From positions 186,001 through 250,000 of the forward strand of contig NZ_JAKZGO010000006.1 of NCBI RefSeq assembly GCF_022549785.1: DNA of 64,000 nt, read 5' to 3'. Below are positions 45,321-53,480 of the stretch, one piece after another (the first letter of the stretch is position 1; each line of letters opens with the position of its first letter). The translations under genes were made by a program, and so were the position numbers. The notes beneath the pieces were generated by a model. The model had not been told where the DNA came from and made no database searches. It worked only from the letters and a program-made list of their open reading frames with translations. The stretch is from Belliella alkalica (GTDB lineage Bacteria > Bacteroidota > Bacteroidia > Cytophagales > Cyclobacteriaceae).

Positions 45321-46586
45321 TCAATACCCATATTTCCCCTTCCATTTTGAATTGAGGTATTTCCTCAATTCATTTTCCCTTGCATTGTTTCCTGGATCAT
45401 AAAGCTTGAGGTTTTTGATTTCATCTGGCAAAAACTCCTGAGCAAAAAAGTTGCCTTCGTAATCATGTGAATATTTGTATTCTTTGCCATAATTCAAATC
45501 TTTCATAAGCTTGGTAGGCGCATTGCGAAGATGAAGCGGGACAGAAAGGTCTCCTTTTTCCCTTACCAATGCCTGGGCTTTGTTGATAGCCATATAAGAA
45601 GCATTGCTTTTTGCAGAGCTTGCCAAATATGTCACACATTGTGAAAGAATGATTCTTGCCTCAGGATAACCGATGATCTTCACTGCATCAAAACAGTTGG
45701 TTGCCAAAAGTAATGCATTGGGATTTGCATTGCCAATATCTTCAGAAGCCAAGATAACCAATCGTCTCGCGATAAATTTGACATCCTCCCCTCCTTCGAT
45801 CATTCTGGCAAGCCAATAGACTGCCGCATTCGGATCTGATCCCCTGATAGACTTGATAAATGCAGAAATGATATCATAGTGCTGCTCACCAGACTTATCA
45901 TAAAGTGCTACTTTTTGCTGGGCTATCGTAGTCACGATTTCATTGGTAATGACACATGGATCTTCATTGATTCCTTCTATAACAATTTCAAAGAGATTCA
46001 ATAATTTCCTCCCATCACCACCAGAAAGTCTCAGTAAAGCTTCGGTTTCCTTTAATTCTACAGTTTTTTTCTTTAGAAAAACATCCTTTTCCAAAGCCTG
46101 AATCAACATTGCCTCCAATTCGGGTTTCCCGAGAGGATTTAATGTAAACACCTGACATCTTGACAACAAAGCAGCATTGACCTCAAAAGAGGGGTTCTCG
46201 GTAGTAGCACCGATCAATCGAATCACCCCTTTCTCTACCGCTCCAAGCAATGCATCTTGTTGAGATTTATTGAAACGATGGATTTCATCTATAAAAAGCA
46301 CTACCCCCATCTGAAACCTTGCTTTTTCTATCACCTCTCGAATATCCTTTACGCCTGAACTAATAGCACTCAAAGTATAGAAAGGTGCTTTGATCTCGTT
46401 GGCAATGATATTTGCAATGGTCGTTTTTCCAACCCCAGGAGGTCCCCAAAGTATCATAGAAGGCACATTACCACTTTTGATAGCTTTATGCAAAAAGGAT
46501 GTTGGCGCCGAAAGATGCTCTTGGCCAATAAGATCTTCCAACTTGATTGGACGCATTCTTTCTGCTAGTGGGGTGTTGTTTATCAT
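45321..46586 (-). CDS. rarA: Replication-associated recombination protein A (RarA/MgsA)
   Basis: The 421-residue AAA+ ATPase acts at stalled replication forks. Walker A is GPPGVGKTT (about 46-54), Walker B is LFIDEIHRFNKSQQD, sensor 1 is GATTENPSFEVN, and the C-terminal tetramerisation part holds RSIRGSDPNAAVYWLARM. Length and motifs match the family closely. It abuts the preceding convergent gene. Confidence 0.95.
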   Translation of the reverse strand: MINNTPLAERMRPIKLEDLIGQEHLSAPTSFLHKAIKSGNVPSMILWGPPGVGKTTIANIIANEIKAPFYTLSAISSGVKDIREVIEKARFQMGVVLFIDEIHRFNKSQQDALLGAVEKGVIRLIGATTENPSFEVNAALLSRCQVFTLNPLGKPELEAMLIQALEKDVFLKKKTVELKETEALLRLSGGDGRKLLNLFEIVIEGINEDPCVITNEIVTTIAQQKVALYDKSGEQHYDIISAFIKSIRGSDPNAAVYWLARMIEGGEDVKFIARRLVILASEDIGNANPNALLLATNCFDAVKIIGYPEARIILSQCVTYLASSAKSNASYMAINKAQALVREKGDLSVPLHLRNAPTKLMKDLNYGKEYKYSHDYEGNFFAQEFLPDEIKNLKLYDPGNNARENELRKYLNSKWKGKYGY

Positions 46587-46632
46587 TTGAATGGTGAAAT
46601 TTGAAACTGAAAATTAACAATAAGTATAGACA

Positions 46633-46857
46633 ATGACAGTATATTTCCCCAAGAAAGAAAAGTTAATCCAACTTTCAAAAATCAATGAACTGATCAAAAC
46701 TTCAATGAGGACACCTTTTGAAGGAACTGGAAAGCCAGAACCACTCAAACATGACCTTTCCGGATGGTGGTCAAGAAGGATCAACCTTGAACATAGATTA
46801 GTTTACAAAATTGATAAGGAGTCTATCTACATTCTTCAATGTAGATATCAATATTGA
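46633..46857 (+). pseudogene. Truncated YoeB/Txe-like RNase toxin
   Basis: Residues 17-74 match YoeB closely (KINELIK, RTPFEGTGKPEPLKHDLSGWWSRRI, EHRLVYKI, CRYQY). The product is 74 residues against 84 for E. coli YoeB: it lacks the first ten residues (strand 1 and part of helix 1). A TAG lies in frame six bases upstream of the ATG. Glu36, Arg55 and Tyr74 correspond to Glu46, Arg65 and Tyr84, but catalytic His83 is Gln73. No YefM/Axe-like antitoxin is adjacent. It looks like a decayed toxin, although it may still be expressed. Confidence 0.7.
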
Positions 46858-47032
46858 GGAGATTGATCTGATGGGTTACCATAGTAAAACATCTTACGTT
46901 TCCAGCGTAAAACTTTTTTGAGAAATGTTTCCTTAATTTCCCGAAGTATGTTTCAATTGTATTTTACAGTACCTGCTTTTAGTCAGGAGACCTTTTTATA
47001 CTTATTTCTAGAGAATCTTTAGTTAACATGAA

Positions 47033-47068
47033 AGACCTTCGAGTACGCCGCGACGCATTCAAAGGTCT
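47033..47068. repeat. Palindromic repeat, variant copy
   Basis: AGACCTTCGA and TCAAAGGTCT pair with one mismatch around a GC-rich loop (TACGCCGCGACG). The arms resemble the CCTTTGAGGTT family elsewhere in the window. Confidence 0.4.
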
Positions 47069-47104
47069 CTACACAACTTGTATCCAATATCACAAACTAA
47101 ATAT

Positions 47105-48121
47105 CTAATCAAAATCTTTTATTCTTTCCCCAAAACTTTCCAGCATCTCATCATTAAAATCAAGATGGGTAACAAACCGAATTTGATCCTTGCCGAATTT
47201 AACAGCTTTTATACCTTTTTCCTCCAGTTTTTGAAGCATATCGGCGGGCGTTATCCCAGATAGTTTGGCAATCACTATATTGGTCATAACTGGAAACACT
47301 TCCGAAATCAGAGCGTGACCCTCCAACATTTTGCCTAACTCCCTTGCTCTCATATGATCTTCCCTTAGCCTATCTACATGATGCTCCAATGCAAAGATAG
47401 CTGCTGCCGCCAAAAAACCTGCCTGACGCATTCCTCCACCAAAAGCCTTTCTTACTTTTCTTGCCCGCTTGATGTCTGCTTTGGTTCCCAAGAGCACAGA
47501 ACCTACCGGGCAACCCAAACCTTTGCTCAAACAAATAGAAATGGTATCAAACATAGCACCCCAATCTTTTGGACTTTCATTTGTCTCTACTAAAGCATTG
47601 AACAAACGTGCGCCATCCAGATGCAGCTTCAAGCCATGCTGATCGCAAATAGATTTGATTGGTTTGATCTCTTCCAAAGTGTAAATACTTCCTCCTCCTT
47701 TGTTCATGGTGTTTTCCAAAGAAATCAAGGTCGTCTCCGCGGCATGCACGTCATCGGGGTTGATGGAATCTAGGATATCCTGAGGACTGATTTTACCATA
47801 AGCCCCATCCAGCAACTTGACAGATGCATGTGAATTGGACATAATGCCTCCGCCTTCATAAAGATAGATATGTGAATATTTATGACATATCACTTCAGTT
47901 TGCAAACCTGTATGCAGGCGGATAGCAATCTGATTGGTCATTGTGCCCGATGGACAAAACAAACCCGCTTCCATGCCAAACATATCTGCCAACTTTTGCT
48001 CCAAAGTATTCACTGTTGGATCCTCTCCAAACACATCATCCCCAACAGGTGCTGACCACATGGCATGGAGCATTCCTTCGGTGGGTTTGGTAAGGGTATC
48101 TGATCTTAAATCGATTATCAT
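47105..48121 (-). CDS. ltaA: Low-specificity L-threonine aldolase
   Basis: The PLP-dependent enzyme splits threonine and allo-threonine into glycine and acetaldehyde. From the ATG at 48121 (338 residues, MIIDLRSDTLTKPTEGM) it shows FCPSGTMTNQIAIRLH, the HLDGARLFNA segment with the PLP-contacting Asp, and ISICLSKGLGCPVGSVL with the cofactor lysine. A longer frame from 48157 adds 12 residues of no family similarity. It stands alone on the minus strand. Confidence 0.92.
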   Translation of the reverse strand: MIIDLRSDTLTKPTEGMLHAMWSAPVGDDVFGEDPTVNTLEQKLADMFGMEAGLFCPSGTMTNQIAIRLHTGLQTEVICHKYSHIYLYEGGGIMSNSHASVKLLDGAYGKISPQDILDSINPDDVHAAETTLISLENTMNKGGGSIYTLEEIKPIKSICDQHGLKLHLDGARLFNALVETNESPKDWGAMFDTISICLSKGLGCPVGSVLLGTKADIKRARKVRKAFGGGMRQAGFLAAAAIFALEHHVDRLREDHMRARELGKMLEGHALISEVFPVMTNIVIAKLSGITPADMLQKLEEKGIKAVKFGKDQIRFVTHLDFNDEMLESFGERIKDFD

Positions 48122-48130
48122 ATTTTTTAG

Positions 48131-48158
48131 AAATGAGTTGTGAGAAGTGAGATACAAG
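48131..48158 (+). repeat. Short AnnnnAG-type heptamer run upstream of ltaA
   Basis: Four 7-base units ending AG (AAATGAG, TTGTGAG, AAGTGAG, ATACAAG) lie just outside the ltaA start. They have the opposite orientation to the CTnnnnT array at 48322-48403, so the two could pair in one transcript. Confidence 0.45.
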
Positions 48159-48232
48159 ACCTAGTCTCACGTCCTAAAATTACTTGACACTTTTTTTATT
48201 GATTTCTCTTTATTTCCAACAGCCATTCAATT

Positions 48233-48317
48233 GCCCTTTCAGGGCAGAAATAAACATATCTTTTTATCCTAGCATAGGGTTGCAACCCTATGCTAATGTC
48301 AAAAGCCCTTTCAGGGC
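48233..48317. repeat. REP-like composite palindrome
   Basis: Two direct copies of the palindrome GCCCTTTCAGGGC (48233-48245 and 48305-48317) flank a perfect 24-base palindrome at 48271-48294 with core GGGTTGCAACCC. The layout resembles the REP doublets mobilised by RAYT transposases, but no transposase gene is present here. Confidence 0.6.
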
Positions 48318-48321
48318 AAGT

Positions 48322-48403
48322 CTTGCATCCTGCTTCTCGTTTCTCTGACACTTGTATCTTATGTCATATTGTTGTCTCATACCTTGTGTCTTGTGTCTAT
48401 TAT
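48322..48403. repeat. Degenerate heptamer (CTnnnnT) array after the GDPD gene
   Basis: Seven-base units such as CTTGCAT, CTTGTAT, CTTATGT and CTTGTGT run, with a few imperfect units and one 1-base register shift near 48350, up to the stop codon of the minus-strand phosphodiesterase gene. The transcript would carry AnnnnAG units right after the stop. Confidence 0.6.
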
Positions 48404-49356
48404 TTAAAGTATTTCATTTTAGAACTCTCCTCCGGAATCAATTCCTTAATCGCTTTTGCAGCCTCTATAGGTCTATCAGTAGCTAGGATATCGGCTCCTT
48501 TTTGGACAAATTCTGCATAAATCTGATCACCTCGGGAGATGGCGCTGCGGTCTAAGTTCCCCAATACTCCAAGAATCGTAAAAACGCCTCTTTCATGAAG
48601 CATTTCATTGAATTCCTGCGTTCTTTCGGAAGTTCCCGTAAATGCAATCCATCTGTCAGTTGGTATACCTGATTCTTCAAATCTTTTCAGTTCTTCTTCA
48701 TTTCTGATGGTAACGGAAAGCATAATATCAGGATGCAGTTTATGAAGTTTTTTGGCAGCTTCCACACTGTAAGAAATCACTGCTGCATAAGGTTCTGCTT
48801 TTTGCTTTTTTATCTCTTCTATTATCATTTCAAAAGGCACTTCCCGTTTTACATCCACTGTCAGTAAGGCTCTCCCCTTTGACCATTCCAAAGCTTCAGC
48901 AAATGTAGGAACTAAAAAACCTGTCTCCTCGCCATCAAGATCTACCAGATTCAGTGATTTTATTTCTTCATAAGTGAAATCACTGACTTTACCTTTGCCT
49001 GTGGTCGTTCTATCTAAAGTATTGTCATGCATTAGCACCAAAATAGAATCTTTGGTAATAGCCACATCCAATTCTATAATCGAAGGGGTATGATTGATCA
49101 CATTCTGAAAAGCTTCCAAAGAATTTTCCGGAAAGCCTGAATAGGGTCCACCCCGATGGGCTGAGACCATTGGGATCCTGTCCGCTGTCCAAGAATAGAA
49201 TGTTTTTGCCTCATCAAATGAAACCACTTCAATCCTTTTTTCGCCTTGTGATTCGTTAGGATTTTTTCCTTCTGAGACATTCTGACTAGAAGGATTACAA
49301 GAAATCAGGAACAGCCCTGTGAATAGGGTTAATAACAATCGGTTCTTTTTATTCAT
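48400..49356 (-). CDS. Glycerophosphodiester phosphodiesterase, lipoprotein
   Basis: The enzyme hydrolyses deacylated phospholipid glycerophosphodiesters to glycerol 3-phosphate and an alcohol. From the ATG at 49356 (318 residues) it has a lipoprotein signal ending FLISC. Core motifs follow: SAHRGGPYSGFPENS (catalytic His), ELDVAITKD (metal Glu/Asp) and LMHDNTLDRTT (second catalytic His). The longer frame from 49428 lies inside the upstream DUF2721 gene. The start overlaps the DUF2721 stop by 8 bases. Confidence 0.9.
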   Translation of the reverse strand: MNKKNRLLLTLFTGLFLISCNPSSQNVSEGKNPNESQGEKRIEVVSFDEAKTFYSWTADRIPMVSAHRGGPYSGFPENSLEAFQNVINHTPSIIELDVAITKDSILVLMHDNTLDRTTTGKGKVSDFTYEEIKSLNLVDLDGEETGFLVPTFAEALEWSKGRALLTVDVKREVPFEMIIEEIKKQKAEPYAAVISYSVEAAKKLHKLHPDIMLSVTIRNEEELKRFEESGIPTDRWIAFTGTSERTQEFNEMLHERGVFTILGVLGNLDRSAISRGDQIYAEFVQKGADILATDRPIEAAKAIKELIPEESSKMKYFK

Positions 49357-49795
49357 CATTTTTATCTTTTTTAAACCAAAACCCACTGGATCTACTTTGA
49401 AATAAGATTTCCATATCCTGAAGCTCAAGGTTGAGTGCTTGAGTAGAAATCAATATTTCAACCAAAGAAATCCCTAGGGAAATCAACAAAGCCAACATAC
49501 TTCCAATAAACACATAATTGGCTGCAGGCTGCGCATCAATAAATATCAAATACATACAAATCACACAAAGCAAGAAGCTCAATACTCCACAAAGCTGCAT
49601 ATATTTGATCATGCCAAGTCTTTTCTTGAGGTTTTGAATTTGCTCAATGATAATGTTTTCATCAGGGTTTTCGAGATATTTTTTATGAAGTCCCCGGATC
49701 AGGCTAGCAATGGCCAAAAACCTATTTGTAAACGCCAACATCATCAAGGTGATGGCCGAAAACAAAAGTGCGGGAGTCGAAAGTTGGAGTTCCAT
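49349..49795 (-). CDS. DUF2721 family membrane protein
   Basis: The 148-residue protein has three hydrophobic segments (about 8-30, 64-86 and 91-116) and the layout of DUF2721: TPALLFSAITLMMLAFTNRFLAIASLIR at the start, with a cytoplasmic charged loop (NLKKRLGMIKYM) between helices. Function is unknown. It overlaps the glycerophosphodiesterase gene, implying co-translation. Confidence 0.8.
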   Translation of the reverse strand: MELQLSTPALLFSAITLMMLAFTNRFLAIASLIRGLHKKYLENPDENIIIEQIQNLKKRLGMIKYMQLCGVLSFLLCVICMYLIFIDAQPAANYVFIGSMLALLISLGISLVEILISTQALNLELQDMEILFQSRSSGFWFKKDKNDE

Positions 49796-49894
49796 AAGTC
49801 TTAGAAATTTGAAAATCCAAGTTGGGGAATATCCGTTAAAAAAGAAAACCGAGGGAGGTTCCTTTGGTTTTCTTTTTCAAATGGTTAAAAATAT

Positions 49895-50998
49895 TTATTT
49901 CATAACAGCCAAATTGATGAATTTGTTGTCTTTATTTATCAATGCAGCATCAAAGTAAACCAACTTTTTGCCTGACACTCCAACAAATTCTCCAAATTCA
50001 TATAAGTCAACAGGGGTTATCTGAACTCTCCACATTGACTTATCTAAGTCTAGTTCAAACAAAGAGCTAAACTCTCGATAAAATTCATTTTGTTTATTGT
50101 CGTTTATTGCAAAAAACAAATACAACTTTCCTCTTTCTACAATCAACAAATCACTTACTCTAGCTGAAACCTGACGTTGTTCAATTGGTATTAATTTAGG
50201 ATCAAACTTTTTAGGAATTCCAATCAAATCTAATTCCATATAATCTTTCAACGGGAGATGAATTGATTCATATGTTTCAAAGTTTTCATTTAAATTATAA
50301 ACTCTTATAAATTTTTCAAATGGAAAACATATGTAAAGCTTATCATCATAAATATCAAAAGAATAATAATTGTCAGGTACAAAGTGTTTTCTTGAATCAG
50401 TTATTTCTTTTGGATATTCAATAACACGTCTTACCTGTTTGCCATTACTATCAAAAACACCTAAGAACTTACCAGCCTTTCTGTAATATTCAGCATCTAA
50501 CAAGGAAGTTTCGGCTGCATTGAGCTCAATATAGAAATCATCTTGGTACTTTTTAAACTTCCCTCCAAACACAGGAACAGAAGTACTTTCGTCTAAACCT
50601 AAATTGATGGCTTTAACAAATTCTTTATCATCAAAATTGTAATGGTAAACCATTTTTCGCTTACTCTCCAAAAGATAGATATCCGGAAAGTCAGTGGCAT
50701 CAAATGTTGAGAAAATCAATGATCTTTTAGGATCACTTAGAGTGTTGACAAAGTCAATTTGTTCGCCATTATTTAAATTATAAATAGAAATACCTGAAAA
50801 CCCACCGACGGATACGATAAGAGAATCAGATACAAATTGAGACTTTTCAGGCTTTTGAAAAAAACCTAGTTTATCATTAATCACCTTTACATCTTCTACA
50901 TTTAAGTCAAACTCATCAAAATCAATTTGATCTTCGTTTGCTACTTTACATGAGAAAAAACCAAAGAATAAAATATAAAGAATACAGCGCTGTATCAT
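49895..50998 (-). CDS. DUF4221-like six-bladed beta-propeller lipoprotein (A)
   Basis: The 367-residue product (ATG at 50998; an upstream TTG at 51013 is less likely) has a lipoprotein signal ending FFSC. The rest shows repeated strand patterns of a DUF4221 / six-bladed propeller type. No catalytic motif is visible. It lies 30 bases after a secreted six-cysteine peptide gene. A second, very different member lies at 52190-53335. Function unknown; such lipoproteins may bind a peptide or sugar ligand at the cell surface. Confidence 0.7.
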   Translation of the reverse strand: MIQRCILYILFFGFFSCKVANEDQIDFDEFDLNVEDVKVINDKLGFFQKPEKSQFVSDSLIVSVGGFSGISIYNLNNGEQIDFVNTLSDPKRSLIFSTFDATDFPDIYLLESKRKMVYHYNFDDKEFVKAINLGLDESTSVPVFGGKFKKYQDDFYIELNAAETSLLDAEYYRKAGKFLGVFDSNGKQVRRVIEYPKEITDSRKHFVPDNYYSFDIYDDKLYICFPFEKFIRVYNLNENFETYESIHLPLKDYMELDLIGIPKKFDPKLIPIEQRQVSARVSDLLIVERGKLYLFFAINDNKQNEFYREFSSLFELDLDKSMWRVQITPVDLYEFGEFVGVSGKKLVYFDAALINKDNKFINLAVMK

Positions 50999-51028
50999 AA
51001 AATTAGTATTCAATTGTTTACACAGAAA

Positions 51029-51235
51029 TTACTGATCTACCTCCTCAAATCCACAGATTAAAAACCCACCTGCTTCTCCACAACCCATAAAAACACAATC
51101 CCCACAATCATACCTGTCACAACCATAAGCTTTACCCCAATAATTACATCCTGTCATAGTTTGAGCAGAAGTATTATTCATGAAGGTTAGAGATAAAGTA
51201 AAAGACAAAGTTAAAATGCCAAATAACTTTTTCAT
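51029..51235 (-). CDS. Secreted six-cysteine micropeptide
   Basis: The 68-residue protein has a signal peptide (1-24, cleavage before Gln25) and a mature part of about 44 residues with six cysteines (30, 39, 44, 47, 52, 61), glycines and aromatic residues (CNYWGKAYGC, CDRYDCGDC). An even cysteine number suggests three disulfides or bound metal. I recognise no family. The ATG lies just 7 bases from a TAAATTTG -7-like element (51243-51250 on the minus strand), so the leader is very short. A decayed copy lies at 53436-53480. Confidence 0.65.
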   Translation of the reverse strand: MKKLFGILTLSFTLSLTFMNNTSAQTMTGCNYWGKAYGCDRYDCGDCVFMGCGEAGGFLICGFEEVDQ

Positions 51236-51406
51236 AATTAAACAAATTTAAGACCCATTGCAAAACGCGGGCAGGATCGTGAAACCCAATCAAAAAGATA
51301 CCGGTAAAATTGATCTGAACAATTATAGAAAAAAAACAATAGTTGTCAAGCTTTTTTCTTTAGTTTTTATCAAAAAATACTCGTTATCAATAACTTGAAA
51401 CAAAAA

Positions 51407-51430
51407 AAACCTGACTTTCCAGTCAGGTTT
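51407..51430 (-). terminator. Terminator after the anti-sigma fragment
   Basis: A 10-base perfect stem (51407-51416 / 51421-51430) with loop TTCC is followed on the minus strand by U residues. Compared with its twin at 53652-53675, one base pair of the stem has changed on both sides, so pairing is kept. Confidence 0.75.
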
Positions 51431-51451
51431 TTCTAATAAAGATTTATGTAA

Positions 51452-51735
51452 CTATGCCACAGGCCCCAAGACCACCAATTTCTCCAAGGTTGGGCTTTCG
51501 CTACCTCCCTTTGGTTCTATAGTGATAGCAAAAGCTCCTGCCGCAGCTACTGCTTGCATTTGTTGCAGGCTGAATTTCTGATCTGCGTTGACCAAGCCAA
51601 TCCCTACAGGCCCATCGTCACCGATTGCACAAAGTTGGTAATCTGAGTTTTCATCCAGCTCATTCAGTGTGTTGACGGAGATAAATACGCTTTCTGCCCC
51701 TCTATCCCACCATACATCTACTTGTGCATCCTTCT
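51452..51735 (-). pseudogene. 3' fragment of the anti-sigma factor gene (duplicate)
   Basis: The frame encodes the last ~94 residues of the RskA-like protein at 53697-54515, with no start codon and no N-terminal domain. One notable change is Trp to Cys in the YQLWAIGDD segment, and the stop is TAG instead of TAA. Its high similarity to the intact gene shows a recent duplication or conversion. Confidence 0.85.
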
Positions 51736-51746
51736 ATATTTGAAAT

Positions 51747-52193
51747 TCAAAACCCCATTACAAGTTTCAAAGAGTCTAAACTACCTGTCTGATATGGCGA
51801 CACTTCTTTAAAAATAATTCGATCACCTTCTAAATAAATAATTTGAGGGTAGATTGTCATTTCATAATCAATCCTAAAAGAATTGATTGAATCAAAATAT
51901 ACATAAGGTTTAGTAAGAATATCCGAACCTAATCTATTTGAAATACTCTTTGGCGAAATTGTACCTGAAAACACTAATCCGAAATCCTTGAAATTATCCT
52001 TATTCTCTTTAACAAATATTTCTGTTGCATCAATACATGAAAGGCAACCAGCATCAGGCAGGACTAAAACATATTTATACCCTTCAGTTTTCATGCTATT
52101 TAATAAATCAAATTTAGAATTTTGTTTATTTGAATTACAAAATTGAAGTAAAACTATAAAAACCAATAAAATCTGCTTTTTGGTTTTAATCAT
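51747..52193 (-). CDS. Putative thioredoxin-like CxxC lipoprotein
   Basis: The 148-residue protein has a lipoprotein signal ending LLQFC (Cys19) and a CLSC motif (GCLSCID) after a predicted strand (YVLVLPDAG). This suggests a thioredoxin-like fold with a redox pair. The later part (IYPQIIYLEGDRI) fits the cis-Pro strand. Its start overlaps the stop of the propeller gene upstream by 4 bases (ATGA), so both should be co-translated. A role in disulfide exchange near the six-cysteine peptide is an inference from position. Confidence 0.55.
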   Translation of the reverse strand: MIKTKKQILLVFIVLLQFCNSNKQNSKFDLLNSMKTEGYKYVLVLPDAGCLSCIDATEIFVKENKDNFKDFGLVFSGTISPKSISNRLGSDILTKPYVYFDSINSFRIDYEMTIYPQIIYLEGDRIIFKEVSPYQTGSLDSLKLVMGF

Positions 52194-53335
52194 TTAATTC
52201 TCATTTTATTAACAATCAAAACATCTTCATTTTTTGGATCTGTCAATTTATCTTGTATGTAAATACCATCTTTTGTACTAAAGGAATCATTACCTATCCA
52301 AGAACCTTGAATTTCTCCTACTTTCCCATTTTTAGGATCAATTATAATCAATACAAAATAAATATCATCATTATTCCTAGAAGGGAATATTTCACCTGAA
52401 AATGGACTTACATTATCTGGAATATTTGAACCAATACTCCCTTCTCTAATCAAATATCCTGATGACTTATCATAAAGAAGATTCGTGTATCTTGAATTTG
52501 TCAATTGATATCTTGCACTTTCTTCTAGGGCACTTGATTTATTATTGATACTTCGATATGGACGCATCAAATTTGAATTTGCTAAAAATGTACTGATCAA
52601 TTCACCACTTGAACTTAATACTTGAAGTTTATCTGAAAATCCCATTGACAAATACAGATGATCATCAACTTCCAAAAAGCTAGGGCCTGAAAATGACATT
52701 TGATTATCCTTTAAATATTCTTCAGGCCAAACTCCAAAAAACTTTTTTTTGTTTGTACTTTCAGAATAAAAAAGAACCGGGCTTGCATTTGTTTTCTTTA
52801 CTGGTTCACCTCTTATAGTAACGCCAAAGAAGAAATTCCCTGTATAGTTTCTATAAAAATAACACCATGGCATTATCCCATAATCTGCTTTATCATTTTC
52901 ATCTAAAACAGTACCAACATGATGTAATTCTTTGCCTTTATCTGAATATAATACCAACTTATTTGTTATCTGATCATAAATATATATGCTGTCTGGTGAC
53001 AACACATGAACCATAGTTTTATTTAACACTCTTTTAGAATCTATTTCATCAAATTCAACAGTCTGGAAAAGAGTTTTATCACTAAAATCATAAAAATCGA
53101 TTTTTTTTGGATTTTCATTGTGCACATATAATAAATCCAAATCCTCAAGATATCCCATTCGAATTTTATTTCTTAATGTAGTTACATCAAGTGGGAAATA
53201 AAGTGTCTCCAAATGCTCTAACTCCATCAACTTAATTTGATCTTCTTTTATAGCAAATTCGCAAGAGTATATTGACAGTACTCCGAAAAAAAAGAAAATT
53301 ACATTTGCTCTAATTTGATTGATTTTTCTAAACAT
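52190..53335 (-). CDS. DUF4221-like six-bladed beta-propeller lipoprotein (B)
   Basis: The 381-residue product has a lipoprotein signal ending IYSC (about residue 25) and a propeller-like strand pattern, for example LSPDSIYIYDQITNKLVLYSDKGKE. It is in the same broad family as the protein at 49895-50998, but I see little direct sequence identity between the two. No catalytic residues are recognised. It is translationally coupled to the CxxC lipoprotein and follows a decayed micropeptide gene and repeat B. Confidence 0.65.
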   Translation of the reverse strand: MFRKINQIRANVIFFFFGVLSIYSCEFAIKEDQIKLMELEHLETLYFPLDVTTLRNKIRMGYLEDLDLLYVHNENPKKIDFYDFSDKTLFQTVEFDEIDSKRVLNKTMVHVLSPDSIYIYDQITNKLVLYSDKGKELHHVGTVLDENDKADYGIMPWCYFYRNYTGNFFFGVTIRGEPVKKTNASPVLFYSESTNKKKFFGVWPEEYLKDNQMSFSGPSFLEVDDHLYLSMGFSDKLQVLSSSGELISTFLANSNLMRPYRSINNKSSALEESARYQLTNSRYTNLLYDKSSGYLIREGSIGSNIPDNVSPFSGEIFPSRNNDDIYFVLIIIDPKNGKVGEIQGSWIGNDSFSTKDGIYIQDKLTDPKNEDVLIVNKMRIK

Positions 53336-53435
53336 TACCTCTCTAATAAATTAATTGCCATAACAATAAAACCTTCATCTTTATAAATCTAAATGATTTT
53401 TTACGAGAAAAACTGTATTTTTTTTTGAACAAAAC

Positions 53436-53480
53436 TTATTTCACAACTATTATAATAGTAGAAAACATTAACTTTTTCAT
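53436..53480 (-). pseudogene. Decayed copy of the micropeptide gene
   Basis: At the place where repeat A leads into the six-cysteine peptide gene, repeat B leads into an ATG followed by MKKLMFSTIIIVVK and a stop. Only the first codons (MKKL) match. The -7-like TAAATTTG of copy A is changed here, in line with loss of function. Confidence 0.5.

Larger units (their letters stand above)
51227..51740. repeat. Direct repeat A (anti-sigma gene tail plus UTR)
   Basis: This segment is a direct copy of 53472-53986. It covers the 3' end of the anti-sigma gene, its terminator, the following non-coding stretch and the first codons of the micropeptide gene. In the coding-tail part I count about six mismatches in 283 bases. 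The non-coding part is visibly more diverged, with small indels. Confidence 0.9.

Noticed and set aside
48233-48317. Possible CRISPR array from repeated GCCCTTTCAGGGC
   Set aside because: Only two short copies flank a palindrome. There are no uniform spacers and no cas genes.
51452-51735. Second functional anti-sigma factor
   Set aside because: It lacks the sigma-binding N-terminus, membrane helix and start codon; it is only the 3' third of the gene.
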